A stretch of 64,000 nucleotides of DNA from Pelagibacteraceae bacterium AG-359-O02 (GTDB lineage: Bacteria > Pseudomonadota > Alphaproteobacteria > Pelagibacterales > Pelagibacteraceae). The notes beneath the pieces are model-generated. The model was not told where the DNA came from. It made no database searches and was given only the letters and a program-made list of their open reading frames with translations. How positions within the stretch are numbered: the stretch's first letter is position 1; each line of letters begins with the position of its first letter. Position numbers and translations under genes: made by a program. Where the stretch lies: positions 92,406 through 156,405 of the forward strand of contig QCEU01000002.1 of assembly GCA_003280485.1 (NCBI GenBank), given 5' to 3'. This document shows, piece after piece, positions 1 through 8,246 of this stretch.

Positions 1-1192
1 TAAAACTTAATAAAACAAATATATTAATAGATAAATCAAATATATATAAACCCAAGAATGTAGCAATTAGACTTACAGGTAAAGCTATTGCAGGAACAAT
101 GACTGCTTTTAAATTTCCTAAAAATAAATAAATTATTATTACAACAAGTATAAAGGCTATAGCTAAAGTTTTATAAACCTCATTTATTGCCTCGCCAATA
201 TAAGTAGCTCTATTAAAAGCTATTTCCAAATTTAAATCACCAGGTAAAGTTTTTCTAATTTCTTTGATTTTTTTTTCAACATCTTTTGATAATTCAACAG
301 TTGAAGCTCCACTTCTTGCATAAATTCCTATACCCATGGTTTTTAAATTTAGTGCTCCTTTACTTTGTGCTCTAAATAAAACTTTCTCTGTGACAGGACC
401 TAATTCTAAATTAGCAATATCAGATAGTCTTACAATGTTATCTTTAGCTTTCTTAATTGGGAGTTCTTTAAGTTTATCTAAGTCATTATATGATTTATCG
501 ATATTGATAGTTAAATCTATATTTTCAGCCTCAAGTGTACCTGCCGGTAATCGAACATTTTCATTTCTTAAAGATCTTTCTACTTCTTGAATAGTTAAGT
601 TATTTGCAGCTAATTTGATTGGATCTATCCATACTCTTATACTCTGTTCTCTAAGGCCGCCTGTTCTTATTCGGCCAACATTTTTAATGCTAGAAAACTG
701 ATCAACTAAATATCGTTCTGCATAATCTCCAAGCTCAAGATCACTCCAGGTTTCTGAAGATAAAGCAAGCCACATTGTAGTTGTAAAACCCGCAGATTGT
801 TTAAGTATTCTAGGGGCCTCAGACTCAGCGGGTAATCTTCCGACAATTCTTGCAACTCTCTCTCTTACATCGTTTGCGGCATTATCAAGGTCAATATCAG
901 TGTCAAATTCGATATTTATAGTACTTTTTCCATTTTCTGATTTAGCGTCTATATTTTTTATTCCCTCTGCACCACCTATAACTTCCTCTATTACTTGTGT
1001 TACCTCTTCATCAACAATAGGAGCTGACGCTGAGGCATATTCCACTTGAACTTGAACCACAGGGGGTTGCAGACCAGATGGGAGTTCTCTCACAGGTAAC
1101 TTTGAAAAAACAAAAGTTCCGAAGACGACCAATATCAAGGATAGTACCCACGACAATGCAGGTCTCCTAATACTAACATCAGTTAAATACAT
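1..1192 (-). CDS. RND efflux transporter (AcrB/HAE1 family), 3' end truncated by window
   Basis: Inner-membrane proton-driven efflux pump subunit. I read the minus strand from an ATG at 1190-1192; about 397 codons stay open to the window edge, roughly the first 40% of a typical 1000-residue pump. Residues 1-30 carry the usual short cytoplasmic start (SIRRPALSWVLSL) and first membrane helix. A porter domain follows (VQVEYASASAP, then a region with RTGGLRE and IRVWIDP), and helices reappear from about residue 335, with AVIVPAIALPVSL near 360-375. The window ends just before the place where the proton-relay aspartates of TM4 should lie, so activity cannot be judged. The gene begins 4 bases after the adaptor gene, so the two are one operon. 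Substrate is unknown. Confidence 0.9.
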   Translation of the reverse strand, partial: MYLTDVSIRRPALSWVLSLILVVFGTFVFSKLPVRELPSGLQPPVVQVQVEYASASAPIVDEEVTQVIEEVIGGAEGIKNIDAKSENGKSTINIEFDTDIDLDNAANDVRERVARIVGRLPAESEAPRILKQSAGFTTTMWLALSSETWSDLELGDYAERYLVDQFSSIKNVGRIRTGGLREQSIRVWIDPIKLAANNLTIQEVERSLRNENVRLPAGTLEAENIDLTINIDKSYNDLDKLKELPIKKAKDNIVRLSDIANLELGPVTEKVLFRAQSKGALNLKTMGIGIYARSGASTVELSKDVEKKIKEIRKTLPGDLNLEIAFNRATYIGEAINEVYKTLAIAFILVVIIIYLFLGNLKAVIVPAIALPVSLIATFLGLYIFDLSINIFVLLSF

Positions 1193-1196
1193 TTAA

Positions 1197-2117
1197 TTAT
1201 TTACTCTTATTTTCTTTTTTTTCCCAACTAGACTTACTTTTTTTTTCGCCATCTTTAATAGGTTTAATTTTTCCATTGGGTCTTACTTTTTTTAATCCTT
1301 CAGCAACAACTATGTCACCCTCGTTTAAACCAGACTCTACTTCAAGATAACCTTTGTTTCTGTTACCAACAGTGACCTCAACTCTTTTAGTTACATTCTC
1401 ATTGTCTACTTTATAAATATAAACCTTGTTACCTTCTAAAATTACACTTGTATCTGGTATTCCTAACGAAACTCTCTCATTATATTTTATTGTGACTTCC
1501 ATTAAAGCACCAGGTAAAATCTCAGAATTTGAATTTTGCATTTTAACTCTAAGTCTTAAAGATCTGTTGCTTACATCAATTTTGCTAGCTAAAGAGTCTA
1601 CTATTCCGTTATAAGTTTTATTTTTATTACCAGAAAATTTTACATCAACACCAAGTCCTTTTTTTACGAACGGTGCGAATACTTCTGGAACATCAACATC
1701 AATGAATAAAGAAGATGCATCCTCTATATCAATTACAACAGAACTTTCCGAAACATTAATATCATCAGAAAAGTTTCTTTTACCAATTACTCCATCGAAA
1801 GGTGCTACTAAAGTTCTATTTTTTAATTTTGCGATAACATCACCAGACTTAACTTTAGTATTATATTTGATTTCTTCAAGAATTTCGTATTTTTCAATAT
1901 TGTATGACTGTGTTTTAATTGGAACCGCTGTTCCAAAAGTTTCAATGATATTTTGAAATTTTCTTTGCTCAACTGTTTTAACTATAATGCCCGGTGGTGG
2001 TCTTTTGCTAAATTTCTTTTTAAAGTGGTTTCCAATCATTGTACGGGCAATGATCACACCTGCAATAATTAGAAAAAAAATTACTATTATTGATGTTATT
2101 TTAGTAGATCTTTTCAT
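1197..2117 (-). CDS. RND periplasmic adaptor (membrane fusion protein) lacking the alpha-helical hairpin
   Basis: Partner of the RND pump directly downstream. Residues 8-27 form one membrane anchor. The first lipoyl half-motif (KVKSGDVIAKL) ends near residue 99, and the second half (LVAPFDGVIGKR) starts at about residue 103. In AcrA-like adaptors 60 or more residues of coiled coil separate these halves; here almost nothing does, which explains the 306-residue length against a usual 370-400. The beta-barrel (DVDVPEVFAPFVKKG onward) and membrane-proximal domain (about 215-285) look complete, followed by a lysine-rich tail. The reading frame is continuous, so this looks like a true reduced architecture rather than a frameshift. 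BesA of Borrelia is a known hairpin-less precedent. How it would engage an outer-membrane channel is unclear. Confidence 0.88.
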   Translation of the reverse strand: MKRSTKITSIIVIFFLIIAGVIIARTMIGNHFKKKFSKRPPPGIIVKTVEQRKFQNIIETFGTAVPIKTQSYNIEKYEILEEIKYNTKVKSGDVIAKLKNRTLVAPFDGVIGKRNFSDDINVSESSVVIDIEDASSLFIDVDVPEVFAPFVKKGLGVDVKFSGNKNKTYNGIVDSLASKIDVSNRSLRLRVKMQNSNSEILPGALMEVTIKYNERVSLGIPDTSVILEGNKVYIYKVDNENVTKRVEVTVGNRNKGYLEVESGLNEGDIVVAEGLKKVRPNGKIKPIKDGEKKSKSSWEKKENKSK

Positions 2118-2119
2118 TT

Positions 2120-2935
2120 TTATATTCTTCCATATTCAGCCCATGAACCATCATAAACTGTAGGAGAATATGTATTATTTACTAGGGAATATGCAAGACC
2201 TAAAACACATGCTGTTATACCAGATCCACATGAAAAAACTCTTTTATCATCATTTAAATCAATAATTTCGCTGAACTTTTTTGAGATCTCACTTACCCCT
2301 TTAAAAGTATTGTCTGAGCTATTTATAATTTCTTTAAATGGAAGACATAAAGAGTTTGGAATAGATCCACTCCTCACATTCTTCCTGGGATCTGGAACAC
2401 TTCCATTAAATCTTTCCATACTTCTAGCGTCGATTACAGTAAAATTTTTTTTTTCAATATTTTCATTTATTTCAAAAATACTTTTAACCATATTTTTATT
2501 TTCTTTTGCTCTGTAGGTTGAATTATTTAAAATTGTCTTTTCACTTGTCGTTTTCCTATATTCAATTAACCATTTTTTTAAACCACCATCTAAAACACTT
2601 ACTAAGTGTTTATCATGACCAAAATAAATAAAGTTGTACCAACCTCTACATGAACTTAGAACATCAGAGTTATCATAAATTACAATTCTATCGGTATTTG
2701 ATATGCCCATTGAAGATACTATCTCTTCCCATTTTTCTTTTGTAGGAAGCATGTGGGGTAAATCTGTATCTTGATTTGAATTCTTGTCTAAGTCAAAAAA
2801 AATTGCTCCAGGAATATGATTTTTCATGTATTCCTCTTCAGGATTTCTATCAATTCCTGGCATATGCCACGAACAGTCAATTATTTTTACTGCACTTAGA
2901 TTCTTTTCCAACCAATCTGATGATACAAGTGACAT
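2120..2935 (-). CDS. sseA: 3-mercaptopyruvate sulfurtransferase (tandem rhodanese)
   Basis: Transfers sulfur from 3-mercaptopyruvate to thiol acceptors or cyanide in the cytoplasm. The 271 residues hold two rhodanese domains. The N-terminal one is inactive (DCSWHMPGIDRNPEEEY, DDSD-type turns). The C-terminal one has the active loop CGSGITAC, with the catalytic Cys near residue 236. A CGSG loop is characteristic of mercaptopyruvate sulfurtransferases; thiosulfate sulfurtransferases usually have CRxG. The conserved end motif YDGSWAEYG is present. The gene lies 1 base after msrA and 2 bases before the RND adaptor, so it is probably co-transcribed with msrA in a sulfur/redox pair. Confidence 0.9.
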   Translation of the reverse strand: MSLVSSDWLEKNLSAVKIIDCSWHMPGIDRNPEEEYMKNHIPGAIFFDLDKNSNQDTDLPHMLPTKEKWEEIVSSMGISNTDRIVIYDNSDVLSSCRGWYNFIYFGHDKHLVSVLDGGLKKWLIEYRKTTSEKTILNNSTYRAKENKNMVKSIFEINENIEKKNFTVIDARSMERFNGSVPDPRKNVRSGSIPNSLCLPFKEIINSSDNTFKGVSEISKKFSEIIDLNDDKRVFSCGSGITACVLGLAYSLVNNTYSPTVYDGSWAEYGRI

Positions 2936-2936
2936 T

Positions 2937-3380
2937 CTATCTTTTTTCTAAATACTTTTGATGATACTCTTCAGCAGTACAGTAATTTTTCAACTCAGAT
3001 AGCTTAGTTACAACTTTTCCAGATAACTTTAAATTTTCTTCGTCTATTACTTTTTGAGCAATATTTTTTTGTTCTTCATTAAGGTAGAAGATTTCACTTC
3101 TGTATTGTGTTCCAAAATCGGGACCTTGAGAGTTTAGTGTAGTTGGATCATGAAATTCAAAAAATCTCTTAATTATTTGCTCGTATGTAATGACTTTAGG
3201 ATCAAATTCTAATTTTACAGCTTCCGCATGATTAGTTGTTCCTGTACAAACTTCTCTATAGTTTGTGTTAGGACTGTTTCCTCCACAATATCCAACCTCT
3301 GTTCTGTAGATGCCATCTAATTGTCCATATTTTTTTTCTGGACCCCAGAAACATCCCAAAGCTAAAACTGCTATTTCCAT
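2937..3380 (-). CDS. msrA: Peptide methionine-S-sulfoxide reductase MsrA
   Basis: Reduces the S epimer of methionine sulfoxide in proteins and free methionine. The signature GCFWG lies at residues 9-13 with catalytic Cys10, followed by EVGYCGG, NHAEAVK and DPTTLNSQGPDFGTQYRSEIF, all family hallmarks. At 147 residues it is a minimal form that starts almost at the catalytic motif. A Cys in NYCTAEEYHQKYL near residue 133 may act as resolving cysteine. It is first in the minus-strand string with sseA. Its start is only 34 bases from the divergent transporter gene, so both must share a very compact promoter region. Confidence 0.95.
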   Translation of the reverse strand: MEIAVLALGCFWGPEKKYGQLDGIYRTEVGYCGGNSPNTNYREVCTGTTNHAEAVKLEFDPKVITYEQIIKRFFEFHDPTTLNSQGPDFGTQYRSEIFYLNEEQKNIAQKVIDEENLKLSGKVVTKLSELKNYCTAEEYHQKYLEKR

Positions 3381-3390
3381 AGATTAATGT

Positions 3391-3407
3391 TATAATAATA
3401 ATATAAT
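3391..3407. promoter_or_regulatory. Compact divergent promoter region between msrA and the DMT transporter
   Basis: The 34-base gap holds two exact TATAAT hexamers on the plus strand (3391-3396 and 3402-3407), flanked by AGATTA and TAATCT in inverted orientation. The second hexamer is so close to the ATG at 3415 that a transcript from it would have almost no leader. The minus-strand promoter must overlap. These are sequence matches only, with no clear -35 element. Confidence 0.3.
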
Positions 3408-3414
3408 CTAATCC

Positions 3415-4296
3415 ATGTTATCTAGAAATCAATTAGGCTTTTTGTACATGTTTCTGTCTGTGTGTGCATTTTCAATGATGGATTTACTTGTTAAGTGGTC
3501 TGAAAATTATCCTGTTGGTGAAGTTCTTTTTTTTAGAGGAATTTGCGGACTAATACCTATATTTTTTTTAATACCAAAAGAAAACTACACAAATTTTTAT
3601 AAAACAGATCGACCTAAATTACATTTCTTTAGATGTACTGCAGGATTAATGGCAATAGTATCAGTATTTATTGCACTAAGAAATTTACCTTTGGCAACGG
3701 TTGTGGGTATCTCATTTGCTGCACCAATTTTTGCAACAATTTTATCAATTTATTTTTTGTCAGAAAAAATTGGTAAATATCGTTGGTTAGCAGTTTTGAT
3801 CGGTTTCATAGGTGTAATAATTATTACTCAACCAGGTATTTCGAATTTAAATTTTTATTATATTTACCCAATAATTTTTTGTTTAGGAATGTCATATGTT
3901 GCAATTGCTATCAGGCAGTTATCTTCATCCGAACCAGTTTGGCTTATTTCTTTTTATTTTTCAGTAGCGATATCTATTTTAGGTTTGTTTACAATTCCAT
4001 TTGGATGGGTAATGCCTTCATTAATAGATTTTATTCTTTTGTGTATGATTGGTTTGCTTGGAGGTATTGCTAATTTACTACTTGGACAATCTTATAAACT
4101 TTCAGAAGTTTCTTTAGTTACTCCACTTAAGTATTTAAGCTTAGTATTTGCAATTATATTTGGTTATTTTATTTGGAATGAAATACCATCTTATAAAACT
4201 TTATTGGGTTCATTACTTGTAGTGTTATCTTCATTAATTATATTTAGAAGAGAAATCTATTTGAAAAAACCAAACTTAATTTTTAAAAATGAGTAA
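3415..4296 (+). CDS. EamA/DMT-family transporter
   Basis: Inner-membrane permease of the drug/metabolite transporter superfamily, 293 residues with about ten hydrophobic segments in two EamA repeats. The first repeat runs from about 8 to 140 (FLYMFLSVCAFSMMDLLVK, ATVVGISFAAPIFATILS) and the second from about 150 to 280 (LLGGIANLLLGQSY, VTPLKYLSLVFAIIFGY). It resembles the RhaT/S-adenosylmethionine-uptake-like branch common in alphaproteobacteria, but substrate cannot be read from sequence. Its end overlaps the glycosylase gene by 8 bases, implying co-transcription. Confidence 0.88.
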   Translation: MLSRNQLGFLYMFLSVCAFSMMDLLVKWSENYPVGEVLFFRGICGLIPIFFLIPKENYTNFYKTDRPKLHFFRCTAGLMAIVSVFIALRNLPLATVVGISFAAPIFATILSIYFLSEKIGKYRWLAVLIGFIGVIIITQPGISNLNFYYIYPIIFCLGMSYVAIAIRQLSSSEPVWLISFYFSVAISILGLFTIPFGWVMPSLIDFILLCMIGLLGGIANLLLGQSYKLSEVSLVTPLKYLSLVFAIIFGYFIWNEIPSYKTLLGSLLVVLSSLIIFRREIYLKKPNLIFKNE

Positions 4297-4912
4297 ACCC
4301 CCAATTTATTGGTCAAAGGCAGTAAAGCATCTTTCTAAGGATAAGATAATGAATAAACTTATTTCTAAATACAAAGATAAAACATTAACAACAAGAAAAG
4401 ATATTTTTTTATCTCTATGTAAAAGTATAATAGGACAACAGATAAGTGTCGCTGCAGCAAATTCTGTATTTTTAAAGTTTAAAAAAGAATGTAGAGGAAA
4501 GATAAATCCAAAAGTAGTTAATGCTATTACCTCGGTTCGATTGAAAAAATGTGGTTTAAGCAGACAAAAAGTTAGAGGAATTAAAGAGTTGTCAAAAAAA
4601 TTTGTAAATAAAACATTTAATCCAAGAGTTATAAAAAAAATGGGAGACGAAGAGGCAATTCTTTATTTATCTGAGTTAAGACAAATAGGTAGATGGTCTG
4701 CAGAGATGATATTACTATTTACTTACAATAGATCCAACATATGGCCCGTTCAAGATATTGGTTTACTTAGAGCTATTTCAAACAATTATAGGAAAAGCTA
4801 TTTACCACCCATGAGTTATGTAAATCGATTGAAAAAGAGGTTTTCTCCTTATTGTTCCGTAGCTACTTGGTATTTATGGCGTTCCATAGATGATGAGCCT
4901 ATACAATATTAA
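4289..4912 (+). CDS. alkA: DNA-3-methyladenine glycosylase II (AlkA-type, HhH-GPD)
   Basis: Base-excision enzyme that removes alkylated purines. The 207 residues cover the HhH-GPD core only. Residues 40-65 have the opening helix (SLCKSIIGQQISVAAANSVF), the helix-hairpin-helix is LSELRQIGRWSAEMILLF near 130-147, and the catalytic Asp lies in PVQDIGLLRAI near 155. It lacks the N-terminal TBP-like domain of E. coli AlkA, as do many short bacterial homologues. It overlaps the upstream transporter by 8 bases and the convergent DUF1330 gene by 4. Confidence 0.87.
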   Translation: MSKPPIYWSKAVKHLSKDKIMNKLISKYKDKTLTTRKDIFLSLCKSIIGQQISVAAANSVFLKFKKECRGKINPKVVNAITSVRLKKCGLSRQKVRGIKELSKKFVNKTFNPRVIKKMGDEEAILYLSELRQIGRWSAEMILLFTYNRSNIWPVQDIGLLRAISNNYRKSYLPPMSYVNRLKKRFSPYCSVATWYLWRSIDDEPIQY

Positions 4913-5196
4913 GTGCCTTCAACTATTTGATGATGTCTTACAGCATGGCCTTTAATAACGTCTAGTGCTTCCTGGTATTCTGGGGAATCATAAAATTCTA
5001 TTGCTGTATTGTAATCTCGAAATTCAACTACAGTTGTTCTAGGAGAGTTTATTCCTTCATTTGTTCTATTTTTTCCACCTCTAATTATAAATATCCCTGA
5101 GTATTTATCTGCAGCTATCTTGGCTTTTAGTGCATATTCCTTTAGTTTTTCCTCACTATTAATTTTTTCCCAAACACAAACTACGTAACCTTTCAT
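4909..5196 (-). CDS. DUF1330 family protein (copy B)
   Basis: Small ferredoxin-like alpha/beta protein of unknown biochemical role, 95 residues. The pattern is that of DUF1330: a first strand (GYVVCVWEKI), a helix containing YALKAKIAADKYSG, the FIIRGGK strand, an RTTVVEFRDYNTAIEFYDSPEYQ core, and a final helix ending in a VRHHQIVEG-type strand. It is paralogous to the gene at 5245-5541, with the same motif order and spacing, so the pair arose by tandem duplication. The gap between them is 48 bases, so they probably share a transcript. Confidence 0.82.
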   Translation of the reverse strand: MKGYVVCVWEKINSEEKLKEYALKAKIAADKYSGIFIIRGGKNRTNEGINSPRTTVVEFRDYNTAIEFYDSPEYQEALDVIKGHAVRHHQIVEGT

Positions 5197-5244
5197 AATT
5201 TTTCTTTATTTATCATTATATTATCAATTTTTACTTTATCAAAT

Positions 5245-5541
5245 TTATTGATGTTCTACTCCTTCAACAATAAACATTATTCTCTTAGTTGTATCCTCTG
5301 CATGAGTCCAAGCAGATTTATATTCATTTGACTCGTGGCATGACATAGCATCATTGTAAGTCGGAAACTCCCATATTACAGTACGCAAAACGTTTGGGCC
5401 GCTAAATGACTTTAATTTTCCACCTCTAACTACTGGTTTTCCCCCATAACTTTTTATTATATGAACAGCCTTTTCTCCATATTTTTTTAAGTTATCCTGG
5501 CTTGAGATTTCTAAGTATAAACTTATCCAATAAGTTTTCAT
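5245..5541 (-). CDS. DUF1330 family protein (copy A)
   Basis: First of the tandem DUF1330 pair, 98 residues. Shared landmarks with the second copy are GGKPVVRGGK, LRTVIWEFPTYNDAMSCHES and a terminal IMFIVEGVEH. The two have diverged clearly but keep the dimeric alpha/beta-barrel pattern. No catalytic residue can be assigned. It is transcribed away from the phosphoribosyltransferase gene at 5585; the 43-base gap must hold both promoters. Confidence 0.82.
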   Translation of the reverse strand: MKTYWISLYLEISSQDNLKKYGEKAVHIIKSYGGKPVVRGGKLKSFSGPNVLRTVIWEFPTYNDAMSCHESNEYKSAWTHAEDTTKRIMFIVEGVEHQ

Positions 5542-5584
5542 ATTTATCCTTTTTTAATATTTTTATTTATGATACCAAATTTTT

Positions 5585-6109
5585 ATGGCTGATAAATTAA
5601 TAATTTCATATGAGGAATATAAAAAGGTCGTCGAAAAACTTGCTTTAGAAATTGAAAAAAAATATAAGCCAACAGTATTAGTTGGTATCATGAGAGGTGC
5701 AGCTCCAATTATAGATATTTTATCTAGAATTTTTAAATTACCTACTGCTTATGTTGTAATTCAAAGTTATTCCGGTGATACGGTTCAAGATAAACAAGGG
5801 GAGCTAATATTTGCAAGAGATATAAGTGCAATTGCAACTAACGAAGATTTTAAAAAAGTACTGTTAGTAGATGATCTATCAGACACCGGACTTACCTTAA
5901 ATAAAAGTATAGAGTGGCTTAAAGAATATGATCCTGTTAAGGACTACATAAGTGAAATAAAAACAGCGTGTCTTTGGAAAAAAAAATCTTCCACTTTTAC
6001 ACCTGATTTCTGTCCAATTTTATTAGATAATGATCCATGGATTGTTCAACCATCAGAGTATTATGATGAAATTGATATAGATGGTTTGAAAAAAAAGTAT
6101 TCTAAATAA
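5585..6109 (+). CDS. Purine-type phosphoribosyltransferase
   Basis: Likely converts a free purine base (hypoxanthine, guanine or xanthine) plus PRPP to its nucleotide. In 174 residues it has the type I PRTase fold: VGIMRGAAPIIDILSRI near residues 33-50 for the pyrophosphate loop, and VLLVDDLSDTGLTL near 95-108 as the PRPP-binding motif. The hood holds DPWIVQPSEYYDE near 154-166. This matches archaeal/cyanobacterial Hpt/Gpt-like enzymes better than E. coli Gpt. It converges on the BMP-type nucleoside ABC transporter across a shared terminator, and a salvage role for imported purines is a reasonable inference. Confidence 0.82.
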   Translation: MADKLIISYEEYKKVVEKLALEIEKKYKPTVLVGIMRGAAPIIDILSRIFKLPTAYVVIQSYSGDTVQDKQGELIFARDISAIATNEDFKKVLLVDDLSDTGLTLNKSIEWLKEYDPVKDYISEIKTACLWKKKSSTFTPDFCPILLDNDPWIVQPSEYYDEIDIDGLKKKYSK

Positions 6110-6111
6110 AA

Positions 6112-6135
6112 AAAGGCCAGACTAAGCTGGCCTTT
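6112..6135. terminator. Bidirectional intrinsic terminator between purine PRTase and BMP operon
   Basis: A perfect 9-bp stem (AAAGGCCAG with CTGGCCTTT) closes a 6-base loop. On the minus strand it is followed by seven T, so it is strongest for the BMP transporter operon, whose stop codon lies 25 bases upstream. On the plus strand the tail is TTTAATTTTAAT, weaker but plausible for the PRTase gene ending at 6109. Confidence 0.85.
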
Positions 6136-6160
6136 AATTTTAATCTTTTGATAAATTTTC

Positions 6161-7225
6161 TTATTTTGGAATGTCTCCTTCTACTCCTTTAACGTAAACA
6201 TTCATTCCGGCTAGCATTCCATCGTCTGCTACAGCACCTTCGGCTACAAGAATATTTCCTTTTTGATCATAAATTGGACCAGTAAATGAGTGAACTTTTC
6301 CTGAAGCTAAGTCTTTTTGAAGTTGTTCCACTTCTTTTACTAAGTCACTTCCCATGGCAGAATTATATGGTGCCATTGCTACCATTCCTTCTTTTAATCC
6401 ATGCCAAGTATCTTGTTGTTTCCAAGTGCCATCTCTTGCTGCAATTGATCTTTCTACATAGTAAGGCGCCCAATCGTCTATAATTGACGTTAATATGGAT
6501 TTTGGAGCGAATCTTTGCATATCACTTGCTTGACCAAAAGACCAAACTCCTGCTTTTTCTGCAACTTGTACCGGAGCAGTACTGTCAGTATGTTGCATAA
6601 TTATATCTGCACCTTGATCAATCAAAGCTTGAGCTGCTTCAGATTCTTTTCCGGGATCGTACCAAGTGAAAACCCAAACAATTTTTGTTTTAATATCAGG
6701 ATTTACTTTTTGAGCGGCTAATGTCATTGCATTAATTCCTCTTATAACCTCAGGAATTGGAAAAGAAGCAATGTATCCGATAGTATTTGTCTTTGTCATC
6801 TTTCCAGCCATATGCCCTAATAAAGTTCTACCTTCATAAAACCTTGCAGAATATGTAGAAACATTTGAATGCTCTCTTTTGTAACCAGTTGCATGTTCAA
6901 ATTTTACATTTGGAAAATCTTTAGCAACCTTGTTTGTTGGATCCATATATCCAAAACTAGTCGTAAAGATTAGGTCGTGACCAGATTGTGCTAATTGTCT
7001 TATAACTCTTTCTGCATCAGCACCCTCAGGGACACTTTCTACATAAGTAGTTTTTATTCCCAAAGCTTCCACTGCATTTCTTCCTTCATGATGTTGGTAT
7101 GTCCATCCATGGTCTCCAGTTGGACCAACATAAACAAAACCAACTTTAAATTCTGCATTTGCATTTAAGCTAAAGCCAAGCAAAAATAATACAGAAATTA
7201 AACTTCTTAAAAATAGTTTATACAT
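6161..7225 (-). CDS. BMP-family ABC transporter periplasmic binding protein
   Basis: Substrate receptor of the nucleoside-type ABC importer. Residues 1-24 form a Sec signal peptide with a probable cut after ANA. The mature part has the Bmp/Med family start FKVGFVYVGPTGDHGWTYQHHEG, with DLIFTTSFGYMDP near 85 and IGYIASFPIPEVIRGINA near 145. There is no lipobox, so it should be a free periplasmic protein. Known family ligands are purine nucleosides or related bases; the exact ligand is not readable. It is the last gene of the operon, 88 bases after the second permease, with a good GGGG ribosome site, and is followed by a terminator. Confidence 0.9.
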   Translation of the reverse strand: MYKLFLRSLISVLFLLGFSLNANAEFKVGFVYVGPTGDHGWTYQHHEGRNAVEALGIKTTYVESVPEGADAERVIRQLAQSGHDLIFTTSFGYMDPTNKVAKDFPNVKFEHATGYKREHSNVSTYSARFYEGRTLLGHMAGKMTKTNTIGYIASFPIPEVIRGINAMTLAAQKVNPDIKTKIVWVFTWYDPGKESEAAQALIDQGADIIMQHTDSTAPVQVAEKAGVWSFGQASDMQRFAPKSILTSIIDDWAPYYVERSIAARDGTWKQQDTWHGLKEGMVAMAPYNSAMGSDLVKEVEQLQKDLASGKVHSFTGPIYDQKGNILVAEGAVADDGMLAGMNVYVKGVEGDIPK

Positions 7226-7313
7226 TTGATTTCCCCTTTAAATTTAATTTTGTGATACTACAAACTAATCAATATTCTAATAAAAAAAAATATTTATTTT
7301 GGAATAGCTAACA

Positions 7314-8246
7314 TCACTTTTCCTTATAGAAGATTTGTCCTAGCGAAGTTGGTGTATTCAGTTTTATTTTTCTACTATCACGAGAAATTACAACTAAAAC
7401 TATTATTGTCATGATGTAAGGTAATGCACTTAATAATTGAACTGGAATTCTTAAGCCCACTGCCTGCATATGCAATTGTAAAATTGTAATTCCACCAAAT
7501 ATTAATGCACCTATAAGAACTTTAATTGGACTCCATGTTGCAAAAACTACTAAAGCTAGTGCAATCCATCCTCGTCCACCTGTCATATTCTCAATCCATT
7601 GAGGAGTGTATATTAATGACAGATATGCTCCTGCCAATCCACACATTGCACCTCCATAAAGAATGCAACTATATCTTACTAAAGTAACATTAATTCCTTG
7701 ATTTGAAGCTGAAACTGGCGAATCACCAACGGCTCTTACTATCAAACCTAATTTCGTTCTTTTTAAAAAATAATTTGTCAAAAAAGGTAATCCAAATGCA
7801 AAATATAATATAATTGAGTGACCAAAGAATACTGGACCTAAAAACGGAATACTTTCTTTTAAATTAACGAATAATAACGGAAATTCCTTTCCTGGAATTC
7901 CGACGAAATTCTTACCTATCATTGCTGACATTCCAATACCAAAGATAGTTAGCGCAAGACCTGTTGCTACGTGATTTGTAAGGAGTGATTGTGTAAGAAA
8001 TCCAAAAATAAGAGATATAATTAAACCTGACATCATAGAGCCTACTACTGCAAAAAATAAATTATCAGTCACTACCATTAAAGCAAATCCAGAGATTGCT
8101 CCAACGATCATCATTCCTTCTACCCCAAGATTTAAAACACCAGATCTCTCCGTAATTAATTCGCCAGATGCAGCAAGTATCAAAGGAACGGATGATGCCA
8201 TTATGGCACCAATTAAAATACCTATAAAATTTAAGTCAAAGCTCAT
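7314..8246 (-). CDS. ABC transporter permease, nucleoside/simple-sugar type (second permease)
   Basis: Inner-membrane channel subunit of the BMP importer, 310 residues with about nine hydrophobic segments. The family region GELITERSGVLNLGVEGMM at residues 28-46 is the classic BPD_transp_2 start, and RAVGDSPVSASNQGINVTLVR near 181-201 is the cytoplasmic EAA-like coupling loop. It overlaps the first permease gene by 11 bases. It resembles B. subtilis NupQ (YufQ) in order and motifs. Confidence 0.9.
   Translation of the reverse strand: MSFDLNFIGILIGAIMASSVPLILAASGELITERSGVLNLGVEGMMIVGAISGFALMVVTDNLFFAVVGSMMSGLIISLIFGFLTQSLLTNHVATGLALTIFGIGMSAMIGKNFVGIPGKEFPLLFVNLKESIPFLGPVFFGHSIILYFAFGLPFLTNYFLKRTKLGLIVRAVGDSPVSASNQGINVTLVRYSCILYGGAMCGLAGAYLSLIYTPQWIENMTGGRGWIALALVVFATWSPIKVLIGALIFGGITILQLHMQAVGLRIPVQLLSALPYIMTIIVLVVISRDSRKIKLNTPTSLGQIFYKEK

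Noticed and set aside
336-590. Plus-strand ORF of 84 codons
   Set aside because: It lies wholly opposite the RND transporter frame, which continues with clear family motifs; the plus-strand peptide has no recognisable pattern.
7226-7313. AT-rich 88-base gap before the binding-protein gene, tested as terminator or riboswitch
   Set aside because: Only weak A/T pairing is visible and no conserved riboswitch core; it is best seen as a spacer, perhaps with an internal promoter.
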